Of a stretch of DNA of 64,000 nucleotides, positions 55,393 through 63,475 are shown piece by piece. How positions within the stretch are numbered: position 1 is the first letter of the stretch; every line of letters begins with the position of its first letter. The notes under the pieces were generated by a model that saw nothing but the letters and a program-made list of their open reading frames with translations, was not told the DNA's origin and searched no databases. This DNA is from CAXBGS01 sp963975425. GTDB lineage: Bacteria; Planctomycetota; Planctomycetia; Pirellulales; Pirellulaceae. The stretch covers positions 558,001 to 622,000 of the forward strand of contig CAXBGS010000004.1 in NCBI GenBank assembly GCA_963975425.1, in the 5' to 3' direction. Made by a program: the position numbers and the translations under genes.

Positions 55393-56715
55393 ATGTTGTC
55401 GAATATTCAAGCGACCTTCCGTCGACGCAGTCGAACCGCGGGTCAAGTTGCCGGTCGGTCATTGCGATCATCGACCCGTGCCGTCCTTGCGCTGTCTGAT
55501 CAGGCGGTCGTCAGCGCCATGTCATTCGCGATGACCGTCGTGATCGGTCGCGTCTGCGGAAAAGCAGAGCTTGGACTTTATGCTCTTGGGATGAGTGTCG
55601 TCTTGTTAGCGATCGCTGCTCAACAGTCCTTGATCTCTGCCGCCCACACGGTGTTTAGTGTTCGCTTAGTCGAAACAGAAAAACAAAATTACAACGGCGT
55701 CGTGGCGATCCAGTTTGTTGCACTAGGTCTGGCGATCGCCGTATTGCTCGCGATCGCCACGGCGGTGTTCGTTGTCGGTACGGGTGACCGGGAAACGGGA
55801 CGCGTTCTGATGGTGCTCGTGATCGCCGCGCCATGCATATTGATCCGAGAATTTGTGCGGCGATTCGAGTTCGCTCGTTTTAGAGTCACTTCAGCGCTTT
55901 CATTGGATGTCGTGATCGCATCGGTGCAGATTTCTCTGTTGGCACTGCTGGCCTATACCGGATTTTTGTCCGGGACCAGTGGATTGTTGGCAGTCGGGGT
56001 CTCGTGCGCATTGACCGGCGCCATCTGGTTCTATCGCAATCGAACGCAATTCAAATTCGATGAAATCGATCACGCCACTCAATGGAAACGAGGCTGGCAA
56101 TTCGGCCGCTGGGTCTTTGCCGGCCAAATTACCTTTGCCATGGTCGGCTTCTGTATCCAGTGGATCATGGTGATGATGATCGACAAATCGGCGGTCGGAG
56201 TTTACGGCGCGTGCATGACATTGGTCTTGCTTGCCAACCCCGTCATCCTGGGATTACAAAACCTGCTGTCGCCAAGCATTGCCAAAGCGGTGCATCATGG
56301 AGGCCGAGTCGGTGCCAGAAACCTTGTCGCGAAAGCGACCGTGGCATTAACATTCTTGATGGCGGCCTACGTTGCGGTCGTGGTGCTGTTCGGCGACATC
56401 GCAATGATCAAGCTTTACGGCGATGCCTTTGCGGGCAACGGCCGCACCATTTCGATCCTGGGAATTGGCGCACTCGCAACCGCGATCGGTGTCTCGTCCA
56501 ACCACGGGCTACGAGCGTTGGAACGCCCCGAGCTGAACTTTGCCGCGTCCCTGGTGGGACTGACAAGCGGTGTCGTCGCAGCGATCGTGCTGATTCCATC
56601 GTTGGGCGTCGCCGGCGCGGCATCCGGTTACGCGGTTAGCTGTATCGTCACATCCTTAGCACGGCTGCTAAGCTTTGCCGTCGTATCGCGAAGCACCCTC
56701 GAGGTGGCGGCATGA
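55393..56715 (+). CDS. Wzx-like polysaccharide flippase
   Basis: The 440-residue protein has about twelve membrane segments with the MOP/PST flippase pattern: an N-terminal Arg-rich cytoplasmic stretch, SDQAVVSAMSFAMTVVIGR, GLYALGMSVVLLAIAAQQSL, WFYRNRTQFKF and LYGDAFAGNGRTISILGIGALATAIG. It should carry lipid-linked repeat units across the membrane. It overlaps the next gene (O-antigen ligase-like) by 4 bp (ATGA) and follows the Wzz-like gene at 25 bp. Confidence 0.88.
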   Translation: MLSNIQATFRRRSRTAGQVAGRSLRSSTRAVLALSDQAVVSAMSFAMTVVIGRVCGKAELGLYALGMSVVLLAIAAQQSLISAAHTVFSVRLVETEKQNYNGVVAIQFVALGLAIAVLLAIATAVFVVGTGDRETGRVLMVLVIAAPCILIREFVRRFEFARFRVTSALSLDVVIASVQISLLALLAYTGFLSGTSGLLAVGVSCALTGAIWFYRNRTQFKFDEIDHATQWKRGWQFGRWVFAGQITFAMVGFCIQWIMVMMIDKSAVGVYGACMTLVLLANPVILGLQNLLSPSIAKAVHHGGRVGARNLVAKATVALTFLMAAYVAVVVLFGDIAMIKLYGDAFAGNGRTISILGIGALATAIGVSSNHGLRALERPELNFAASLVGLTSGVVAAIVLIPSLGVAGAASGYAVSCIVTSLARLLSFAVVSRSTLEVAA

Positions 56716-58067
56716 CGACATCCACATCCGAAATCTACGCACCGGCTGTGTCGGCCGGCCCCGTGACGAAAGCGCAACGTGATTTCCGGCGCGCAATGGC
56801 CATCTGGATCGTCATCCTAACGACGTTCGTCACGGTACGATTACGAGACGCCGAGGATTTGCTGAAACCAGGTGGAATCGATACACAGGCGAAGTATCAA
56901 ATTCTCGTCTGGGGATTCCTAGGCTTGATCGCGCTGAGGTGCATCCTGTGCCGACGTGCCGATTTGAAACAGCTGATCCAATCGCCGCTGATGTGGTTCG
57001 CGATTTTTGTCAGCACGGCCGTGATGAGCACCGCCTATTCGATCTCACCACCGCTCACGCTTTTCCGCAGCGGCCAACTTGTCATTGCGGTGTTGTTGGT
57101 CGTCTCGCTTCGCGAACAGATCGACCGCATCTATGTGTTCATTACCGTTTACATCGCGGCGAACTGGATGTTCTTTCTGATGGCGAACACGGGTTTGACG
57201 TTTGGACTGGACTGGATACGAGGTCCGGGAAATGAATACATGTTTTACAACCGAGACACATTTCTGTCTTGGCGATTTGCGACACCGCTCGGTCACCCCA
57301 GCCAAATTTCCGTCGTTGGCGCCGCGGGAGTCGTCGGCTTACTCGCCCGTACACGCGATTGGCAATGGAATCGCAACTTTCCGTGGATCGCATTTCTTGC
57401 GGTAACCGTCCTGCTAACGATCAGTCGTACGGCAATCGCCGGCATGTTGGCAGGATCATTTCTGATCTTTGCACTTCGAGGCAAGTTGTTGCCGTTCATT
57501 TTGGCGATCGGAATCGTGGCCCCCGTGACGGTGATGATTCCTTCGGTGGGCGAATCGCTGCTGTACTATGTGATGCGTGGTCAGTCGGCGGAAGAGTTCA
57601 AGAGCCTTACGGGACGATCAGAGATATACGAACTGGGAATAAAACGTGCCGCCGAATCGTTACCACTCGGCGAAGGATTTGTCGCGGGACGCGCCAAAGC
57701 GATCGTATCCAAAGAGGTAGGCGGCTCGATTGTCCATTCACACAATCTGTTTATCGAATCGGGTGTGGGAATGGGAGCGTTTGGTATCATCGCTTGTGCA
57801 ATGGTTCTGATCTCGCTCTTTGTAGCGTTATTCCGCGTCATCAAGATACCGCCTGATGATCGCGGATTTTCACCAGGCTGGGAACCTTTTGCGATTTGCA
57901 TTCCGTTGATCGCCTTTTGTGTTCTTGATCGTGGGTTTGCCAGCCCTGCCGATCCGTTCCTGTGCATATTCGTCACTGTATTATCGATGCTGACTCAAAT
58001 GAATTCCGCCGAAGCAAATCGGCTCGTCGTCAGAAGCGATCTCCCTCTCCCTGAATCTGCTGGTTGA
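56712..58067 (+). CDS. O-antigen ligase/polymerase-like (Wzy/WaaL superfamily) membrane protein
   Basis: The 451-residue protein has about eleven membrane segments and a large periplasmic loop with SLTGRSEIYELGIKRAAESLPLGEGFVAGRAKA and later GGSIVHSHNLFIESGVGMGAFG, where the H-x-H-N-x-x-x-E stretch resembles the conserved WaaL/Wzy ligand loop. In a cluster with Wzx and Wzz it is more likely the polymerase (Wzy) than a ligase. It starts inside the flippase stop codon and is followed by a glycosyltransferase 6 bp downstream. Confidence 0.85.
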   Translation: MTTSTSEIYAPAVSAGPVTKAQRDFRRAMAIWIVILTTFVTVRLRDAEDLLKPGGIDTQAKYQILVWGFLGLIALRCILCRRADLKQLIQSPLMWFAIFVSTAVMSTAYSISPPLTLFRSGQLVIAVLLVVSLREQIDRIYVFITVYIAANWMFFLMANTGLTFGLDWIRGPGNEYMFYNRDTFLSWRFATPLGHPSQISVVGAAGVVGLLARTRDWQWNRNFPWIAFLAVTVLLTISRTAIAGMLAGSFLIFALRGKLLPFILAIGIVAPVTVMIPSVGESLLYYVMRGQSAEEFKSLTGRSEIYELGIKRAAESLPLGEGFVAGRAKAIVSKEVGGSIVHSHNLFIESGVGMGAFGIIACAMVLISLFVALFRVIKIPPDDRGFSPGWEPFAICIPLIAFCVLDRGFASPADPFLCIFVTVLSMLTQMNSAEANRLVVRSDLPLPESAG

Positions 58068-58073
58068 CGTCCG

Positions 58074-59072
58074 ATGACCGAAACAAACTCCGCACCGATC
58101 TCCGTACTCATGTCCGTTCACAACGGCATGCCGTACTTGCCTGCTGCCGTGGACTCGATCCTTGAGCAAACGTTTACCGACTGGAAAATGGTGATCGTCA
58201 ACGACGGGTCCACGGATGAATCGACCAACTACCTGAACGACCTGTCCGATCCCCGCATCAAAATCATCCATCAAGAGCAGCAGGGACTCGCGGCCGCTCT
58301 GAATCACGGGATCCAGCACTGTGACACGCCTTTCCTTGCTCGATTGGACAGCGATGACATTGCGCTGCCCACGCGACTGGAAAAGCAGTACCAGTTCATG
58401 CGCAAGCACCCCGAAGTCGGATTGTTGGGCACCCAGTTCAACCGACTCGGGCCGCAACGTTCAGGTTTCCCATCGAAACTGCCTTGTGGCCATGACGAGA
58501 TCACCGAGGCATTGATGGAAGGAAAACACGCAATGTGTCACCCCACGATCATGTGCCAAACGCAAATCATGCGAGATGTAGGCGGATACTGGGAACACCC
58601 CATCGCTCAGGATTGGGACATCTACCTGAAGATGAGTGAAAAATCCAAGCTGGCAAACTTGGACGAGGTCTTACTGTACTACCGCATCCACAACGCCAGC
58701 TTGAACGGTCAGAAACTGGCAAAGATTCGGCACCATCAACGTTACGCGGCCGAATGTGCGCGACGTCGACATGAGGATTTACCCTGGATCGAATTGAGCG
58801 AATACGCGGCAACGGAAAAACAAAGACCTTGGACGTGGCAGGTCCGCGAACGACTCAACGAACACGCCATGCGGCGGTACCGCGCAGCCCTGAACAACAT
58901 TTTGGGTGACCACCCGAATTTGGGATATGCGCAACTTGGCATGGCCGCACTTTGCTCTCCGACGCTAACGGCCCAGCGAATTCGTCGAATGCTGAGCTTC
59001 CGCCAATCCAAGAACCAACCCGAGTCAGTTCGGCCCCAAACAACGGACTCTGGATCGAGGACGCCTGCATGA
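58074..59072 (+). CDS. Family 2 glycosyltransferase
   Basis: The 332-residue protein shows the GT2 (GT-A) fold: SVLMSVHNGMPYLPAAVDSILEQTFTDWKMVIVNDGSTDES at the N-terminus and the metal-binding D-S-D in ARLDSDDIALP. The acceptor part includes QDWDIYLKMSEKSKLANLDEVLLYYRIH. It should transfer a sugar from a nucleotide donor during repeat-unit assembly. Its stop overlaps the sulfotransferase start as ATGA, so the two are probably co-translated. Confidence 0.93.
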   Translation: MTETNSAPISVLMSVHNGMPYLPAAVDSILEQTFTDWKMVIVNDGSTDESTNYLNDLSDPRIKIIHQEQQGLAAALNHGIQHCDTPFLARLDSDDIALPTRLEKQYQFMRKHPEVGLLGTQFNRLGPQRSGFPSKLPCGHDEITEALMEGKHAMCHPTIMCQTQIMRDVGGYWEHPIAQDWDIYLKMSEKSKLANLDEVLLYYRIHNASLNGQKLAKIRHHQRYAAECARRRHEDLPWIELSEYAATEKQRPWTWQVRERLNEHAMRRYRAALNNILGDHPNLGYAQLGMAALCSPTLTAQRIRRMLSFRQSKNQPESVRPQTTDSGSRTPA

Positions 59073-59959
59073 TTCCCAATACGTTCATCATTGGATCGAT
59101 GAAATCCGCGACGACCGGACTTTGCGACATCCTGAACCATCACCCTGACGTATTCGTTTCGTGCCCGAAAGAACCTGATTTTTTCAGCCGTGATGAAATC
59201 TACGCCAAGGGTTTGCGCTGGTACGAGTCTCTTTTTCGCGGGGTATCAAAAGAAACCGTGGTGGCCGAAGGCAGCACAAGCTACACCAAGCACCTTCAGT
59301 ACCCGCAAGCCGCCCGACGACTCGCCGAACATGCGCCCGACGCAAAGCTGATTTTCATGGCAAGGAATCCGCTGCAACGAATTCAATCGCACTGGGGACA
59401 CGAGGTCCTTAAGGGACGCACGAGTTTGGAATTCGAGTCCTTCGTCCGATCACATCCCGAGACGATCGACATCAGCTTGTACTGGAAGCAGATCAATCAC
59501 TATCGCGAACTATTTCCTGACGAACGTATCTTTGTGCTGTTTTTCGAAGACTACCGCAACTCGACTCAACAGGTTGTCGATCAGTGCTGCCAGTTTCTAG
59601 GAATTGATTCCTGCAATATCGATGACTTGAAAATCGATCGCAACGAAACTTCGAAACGACGCCAGGATGTCGCCGCGATTCGGCTGTTGCGTCAGTCACG
59701 CTGGTTCGACATGGGGCTGGAACGCACAAAAAAACGCATTCCCAACGCCATCTATCAGCCGATGAAGCGACTCTTGAAAAGCCGTTCCGGCGCGGGCGAT
59801 GCAAAATGGAGCCCCGACTTGTTGCGTTGGGTTGGTGATCAAATCAATAGTGATAGCCAGCGATTCTTGGACTTTTATGACAAGCCGTCAGACTTCTGGA
59901 GCGATTTTCTGCCGAAAACCGTCGCCGCGAATTCTTCCGAAATTGAAACACATAACTAG
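59069..59959 (+). CDS. PAPS-dependent sulfotransferase
   Basis: The 296-residue protein starts at 59069 inside the upstream stop (ATGA). It has the PAPS phosphosulfate loop near its start (FIIGSMKSATTGLCDIL, with Lys12 and Ser/Thr residues) and the 3'-phosphate site (FMARNPLQRIQSHWGHE, Arg and Ser). YWKQINHYRELFPDERIFVLFFEDYRN matches heparan/Stf0-type sulfotransferases. It should sulfate a sugar of the exopolysaccharide. Such genes are common in marine planctomycetes, where sulfated polymers are expected. No PAPS synthesis gene is nearby. Confidence 0.9.
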   Translation: MIPNTFIIGSMKSATTGLCDILNHHPDVFVSCPKEPDFFSRDEIYAKGLRWYESLFRGVSKETVVAEGSTSYTKHLQYPQAARRLAEHAPDAKLIFMARNPLQRIQSHWGHEVLKGRTSLEFESFVRSHPETIDISLYWKQINHYRELFPDERIFVLFFEDYRNSTQQVVDQCCQFLGIDSCNIDDLKIDRNETSKRRQDVAAIRLLRQSRWFDMGLERTKKRIPNAIYQPMKRLLKSRSGAGDAKWSPDLLRWVGDQINSDSQRFLDFYDKPSDFWSDFLPKTVAANSSEIETHN

Positions 59960-60117
59960 ACTTGATTCGGTGAGGCTAAACTTGGGCGGGTCATAGCGTC
60001 AGCACCGATGGGGCCATAGCGCCAGCGCAAATAGCGTGCACATCAGTCACCCATGAAGACTCGCGACGCCCTAATCCGTCTCTTAAATCAGTCGCCCACG
60101 GATCACGTTTCAAGCCT

Positions 60118-61761
60118 GTGCCAAACGAATCCCCTTCATCAAATTCGCGCGCCGAGTCGCTGGTGTTTCGCCGCGATCACGTTTTCGCCTGGATCATCGC
60201 GTTATTTGGTGCTCGACCCGAACAGAACAACAAAGCTCTGCAAAGCGCAGCCCAATCCAAATCGGCCAGTGAGCGGTCGGTAAGCGGCGGCCGGCGTCAA
60301 GCGTCGTGGCCATGGAGTGTCATCCTGTTACTCGTCTTTGCCGGTTGCATCCGTGTATTAGGCCTGACGTCTCAATCGCTTTCGATGGACGAGTGCTATG
60401 AGCGTGACCGCACGGAAATGTCGATCGCAGAATTGGTGCAAGATCCCAATTCGTTTCCACCGCTTTACCATGTCGCCTTGCTTGGTTGGTTCACGGTCGA
60501 CTCATCCGAGTTTGCCCTGCGAACATTTTCGTTCGCCTGTGGCATGACGTCACTCGGCGTGCTGTGGCTGATGGTTCGCCGCTTGATCGGCGACGGCGAG
60601 GCTTGGTGGACGCTGCTGGCGGGTGCGTGTTCACCGTTCCACATCTTCTATTCACAACAGGGCCGCGTTTACATGCTTTACATGCTGCTGGCTCTGTTGG
60701 CGGTGGCGTGTTTCGTCCGGTTGGTCAAGCACGGCTCGCTCGGCAACGCGGCCGCGTTTATCACCGTGTCTGTTCTGGGCGGCTATGTGCACTACTTTTT
60801 TGCGATCGTTCTTTTATCGATCGGGTTGGTTGGGATGATTGTCTTTGGACGCCGTATCGTCCTGGGACGATTGCTGCCATGCGCAGCCGTTATCGGCGTC
60901 TTATGCTCGCCGCTGTTGCTGTTGGTCTTTGACGACTTGAATTATCAACTGGGCCTGCGTGAACCCCGCCCGTTGAACGCAGGCGCGATTGGCTACACGT
61001 ACTTTTCGCTGATCTCGGGTTACTCGCTGGGAATCTCTCGCGCGGAACTGCACGCGATCGATCAATGGACCGCGTTCAAACAAACGCTGCCTTGGCTGCT
61101 TAGCTCTTTCGCAATCGCGGGTACGCTGGTCGGAGTTGGAATTCGCGGACTTCGCCACCATTGGTCATTGGGGCTCTGGGTGGGATTGCTGACAGTCCCG
61201 ATCATGATCCTGCTTGGATTGTGTATCGGTTTCGGCGTGACGTACAACACTCGGTTCCTGGTTTGGCTTTGGATACCTGGATGTGTCCTGATCGGCGCCG
61301 GACTTCACCATCTCAATCATGCCACGACACGGTCGATCGCGTTTTTATCCTTGGCCATGCTATTTGCGGTGGCAATCTATAATCGCCAATTCAATCCTCG
61401 GTACATGAACGAGGACGTTCGTGCCGCGGCAAACTTCGTTCGACAGGGTGAACAACAACCGATCCTCGTTTGCTCGGCCTACATGCGGCGTCCCCTGCAG
61501 TACTATCTGGGATCGACGGCCGAAGCGATCGCCATTGGACCGGCGAAACCCGGCGAAGCGATCTCACCCGAGGAAGCGGAAGAGTATCGGCAGGTCCCGA
61601 TCTGGCTTGTGTATTGCCGCGAATTTCACGGCGACCCGGACGGCAGCCTGCTGCGACGATTTACCGGCAAAGAAGACCCCAGCCCCGCATTTTCCGCAGC
61701 CGGCGTGCAAGTGTTCGCTTGCCAGCCCACCACGGATCACCGTTCGGTATCCGGCAATTAG
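60118..61761 (+). CDS. GT39-like membrane glycosyltransferase (ArnT/PMT type)
   Basis: The 547-residue protein starts at GTG 60118. It has a first membrane segment (WSVILLLVFAGCIRVLGL), then SLSMDECYERDRTEM, where the Asp-Glu pair is the conserved catalytic loop of ArnT/PMT-type (GT39/GT83) enzymes, and about ten further membrane segments. A periplasmic C-terminal domain contains EQQPILVCSAYMRRPLQYYLG. It should transfer sugar from a lipid-linked donor on the outer face of the membrane. It follows the sulfotransferase by 159 bp and is probably the last gene of the cluster. The N-terminal 60 residues before the first helix are unusual, so a later start is possible. Confidence 0.85.
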   Translation: MPNESPSSNSRAESLVFRRDHVFAWIIALFGARPEQNNKALQSAAQSKSASERSVSGGRRQASWPWSVILLLVFAGCIRVLGLTSQSLSMDECYERDRTEMSIAELVQDPNSFPPLYHVALLGWFTVDSSEFALRTFSFACGMTSLGVLWLMVRRLIGDGEAWWTLLAGACSPFHIFYSQQGRVYMLYMLLALLAVACFVRLVKHGSLGNAAAFITVSVLGGYVHYFFAIVLLSIGLVGMIVFGRRIVLGRLLPCAAVIGVLCSPLLLLVFDDLNYQLGLREPRPLNAGAIGYTYFSLISGYSLGISRAELHAIDQWTAFKQTLPWLLSSFAIAGTLVGVGIRGLRHHWSLGLWVGLLTVPIMILLGLCIGFGVTYNTRFLVWLWIPGCVLIGAGLHHLNHATTRSIAFLSLAMLFAVAIYNRQFNPRYMNEDVRAAANFVRQGEQQPILVCSAYMRRPLQYYLGSTAEAIAIGPAKPGEAISPEEAEEYRQVPIWLVYCREFHGDPDGSLLRRFTGKEDPSPAFSAAGVQVFACQPTTDHRSVSGN

Positions 61762-62020
61762 TTCTCGTCCGCATCCTGTTGCCAAGCCGCTTTTTTCGCG
61801 CAGCGCTGCGGCCAAGCACTCTGATCATCGATCGCGGCGAACGTGCCACAACTGCGTTGATAGCACATGGCGCGCAATTCTGCAGCTTTTTGCCGTTGAG
61901 GACCCGGCGTCTTGTGTCGCATAATGGTCGTTCGCGCGTGGCCGCGAGTTTCGCTGACTTAGGGGTAGCGACGATTAGCTGCTTGCCCAATTTGGTGTGG
62001 CGGACAAGGGAAGGATTCGC

Positions 62021-63205
62021 ATGGATGCAATATTGCCAGAACAACCGGTTTTCGGATTCGGCGCGGATCCTTTGAATCCACATCCGGTGCGTCCGATCGA
62101 GGCCGTTGGTGGGCGCAGCAAGAGCGAGTTGAGACGACAAATCATCCAATCCTGCCCTCGCGTTCCCGGCGTCTATGGAATGCTGGACCGCAAGGGTCGA
62201 CTGATCTATGTCGGAAAAAGCAAATCACTTCGCTCGAGGCTGCTAAGCTATTTTGCCGCATCCAATGCGGACGAGAAGGGCGGACGGATCATTGAAAACG
62301 CTCGAGCGATTCAGTGGGAAACACAACCAAGCGAATTTGCCTCGCTGGTACGTGAGCAACAACTGATCCGTACGTTCTCGCCCCGATGGAATGTCCAGGG
62401 CGTTCCCAAGCGTCAAAGACCCGTCTATCTGTGCCTGGGTCGATCGCCGGCAACGTTTTTTCTTTCGTCAAAACCACCTGCCGATTGTGTCGGAATCGAA
62501 GGCCCCTTTTACGGCGCGGGACGTATGCGACGCGCCGTTGAAGCTTTGAACAAGGTATTCCGGCTTCGCGACTGCAGTGAAAAGCAAGTCTTTCACTTTG
62601 CCGAACAACTCTCGCTGTTCGAACTGGAGCATCGCCCAGGATGCTTGAGACTTGAAGTCGGCACATGTATCGGGCCGTGCGCCGCCGCATGTACTCGTGC
62701 CGAATACGAAGCCAAAGTGAATGCGGCGGAAAGCTTTCTGGATGGTTTTAACGACGAACCACTCATGGCGATCCAGGAGCAGATGGACACCGCCATCGCG
62801 AACCTGCAATACGAACTGGCCGAGCGTGCCTACGTCGCGTTAAAGGACTTGCAGTACGTCCACCGCAAGCTGTCGATCCTTGCCGATGCGCGACGTAAGT
62901 TCACGTTTATCTACAGCGTGCCGGGATATGACGGATGTCATACTTGGTATCTGATTCACTGCGGCGAGGTCGCTGCAGTCGCTGTGGCACCGAAAGACAA
63001 AACCGAGTTTGATGCGATGCGTCCGATGATCCAGCACTGGAAAGCCGCAACAAGCGATCGGCTTAACCGCGGTCACGGTGCGTTTCCTCATACGCTGGCG
63101 TTGGTCGCATCCTGGTTCCGCAAGCACCGTGGTGAACTGGATCGGACCTTCGCCGCCCAACGTGCTGGTCGGATGTATTACCGGCGGCTCAAAGCAACCG
63201 GATAA
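62021..63205 (+). CDS. UvrC/Cho-like GIY-YIG endonuclease, short form
   Basis: The ATG at 62021 follows GGGAAGGATTCGC; a GTG at 61997 adds 8 residues. The 394 residues hold a GIY-YIG nuclease (GVYGMLDRKGRLIYVG, about 50-65) with CPRVPGVY, as in the N-terminal half of UvrC, then a C-x7-C-x3-C-x3-C motif (CLRLEVGTCIGPCAAAC), which in UvrC is reported to hold an Fe-S cluster. A UVR-like helix pair (MDTAIANLQYELAERAYVALKDL) follows. The C-terminal RNase H-like endonuclease domain and helix-hairpin-helix of full UvrC are absent, so it makes only one of the two UvrC incisions, as Cho does. Confidence 0.88.
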   Translation: MDAILPEQPVFGFGADPLNPHPVRPIEAVGGRSKSELRRQIIQSCPRVPGVYGMLDRKGRLIYVGKSKSLRSRLLSYFAASNADEKGGRIIENARAIQWETQPSEFASLVREQQLIRTFSPRWNVQGVPKRQRPVYLCLGRSPATFFLSSKPPADCVGIEGPFYGAGRMRRAVEALNKVFRLRDCSEKQVFHFAEQLSLFELEHRPGCLRLEVGTCIGPCAAACTRAEYEAKVNAAESFLDGFNDEPLMAIQEQMDTAIANLQYELAERAYVALKDLQYVHRKLSILADARRKFTFIYSVPGYDGCHTWYLIHCGEVAAVAVAPKDKTEFDAMRPMIQHWKAATSDRLNRGHGAFPHTLALVASWFRKHRGELDRTFAAQRAGRMYYRRLKATG

Positions 63206-63210
63206 GAAAG

Positions 63211-63286
63211 CCCCAGCGTCTCAAGGCTCAGGGTCTCAAGGCTTAGGGCCCCAGCGTCGCAAGGCTCAGGGTCTCACGACTCAGGG
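63211..63286. repeat. Two 38-bp tandem repeats after the UvrC-like gene
   Basis: Two contiguous 38-bp units (63211-63248 and 63249-63286) share the start CCCCAGCGTC and then AAGGCTCAGGGTCTCA, differing at about five positions. Inside each unit a 14-15-bp sub-repeat (AAGGCTCAGGGTCTC-like) occurs about twice. They lie in the gap between the UvrC-like gene and the pnp terminator and encode nothing recognisable. Confidence 0.85.
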
Positions 63287-63421
63287 TCTCTGCGCACAAA
63301 AGAACACTCAGTCACCCCTGCGAATGACGGGTGCGCCGCCTTGGGGCGGATTGATTTGGCCGCAAGCGATCACCCCCATCAGCGATTTTGCGCGACGCGC
63401 GTTGGGGGTCACGGGTAAAAG

Positions 63422-63449
63422 ATAACAGGGTGCCGAAGCACCCTGTTAT
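63422..63449 (-). terminator. Strong hairpin terminator downstream of pnp
   Basis: A 12-bp perfect stem (ATAACAGGGTGC at 63422-63433 and GCACCCTGTTAT at 63438-63449) closes a tetraloop (TTCG on the minus strand). Minus-strand reading runs into a TCTTTT tract past the stem, which suits rho-independent termination of pnp about 26 nt after its stop. It may also stop readthrough from the UvrC-like gene. Confidence 0.85.
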
Positions 63450-63475
63450 TCATTCACTTTTTGACTGTTCGTCGC

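Noticed and set aside
63211..63286. Possible CRISPR array
   Set aside because: Only two units, contiguous without spacers, and no cas genes nearby.
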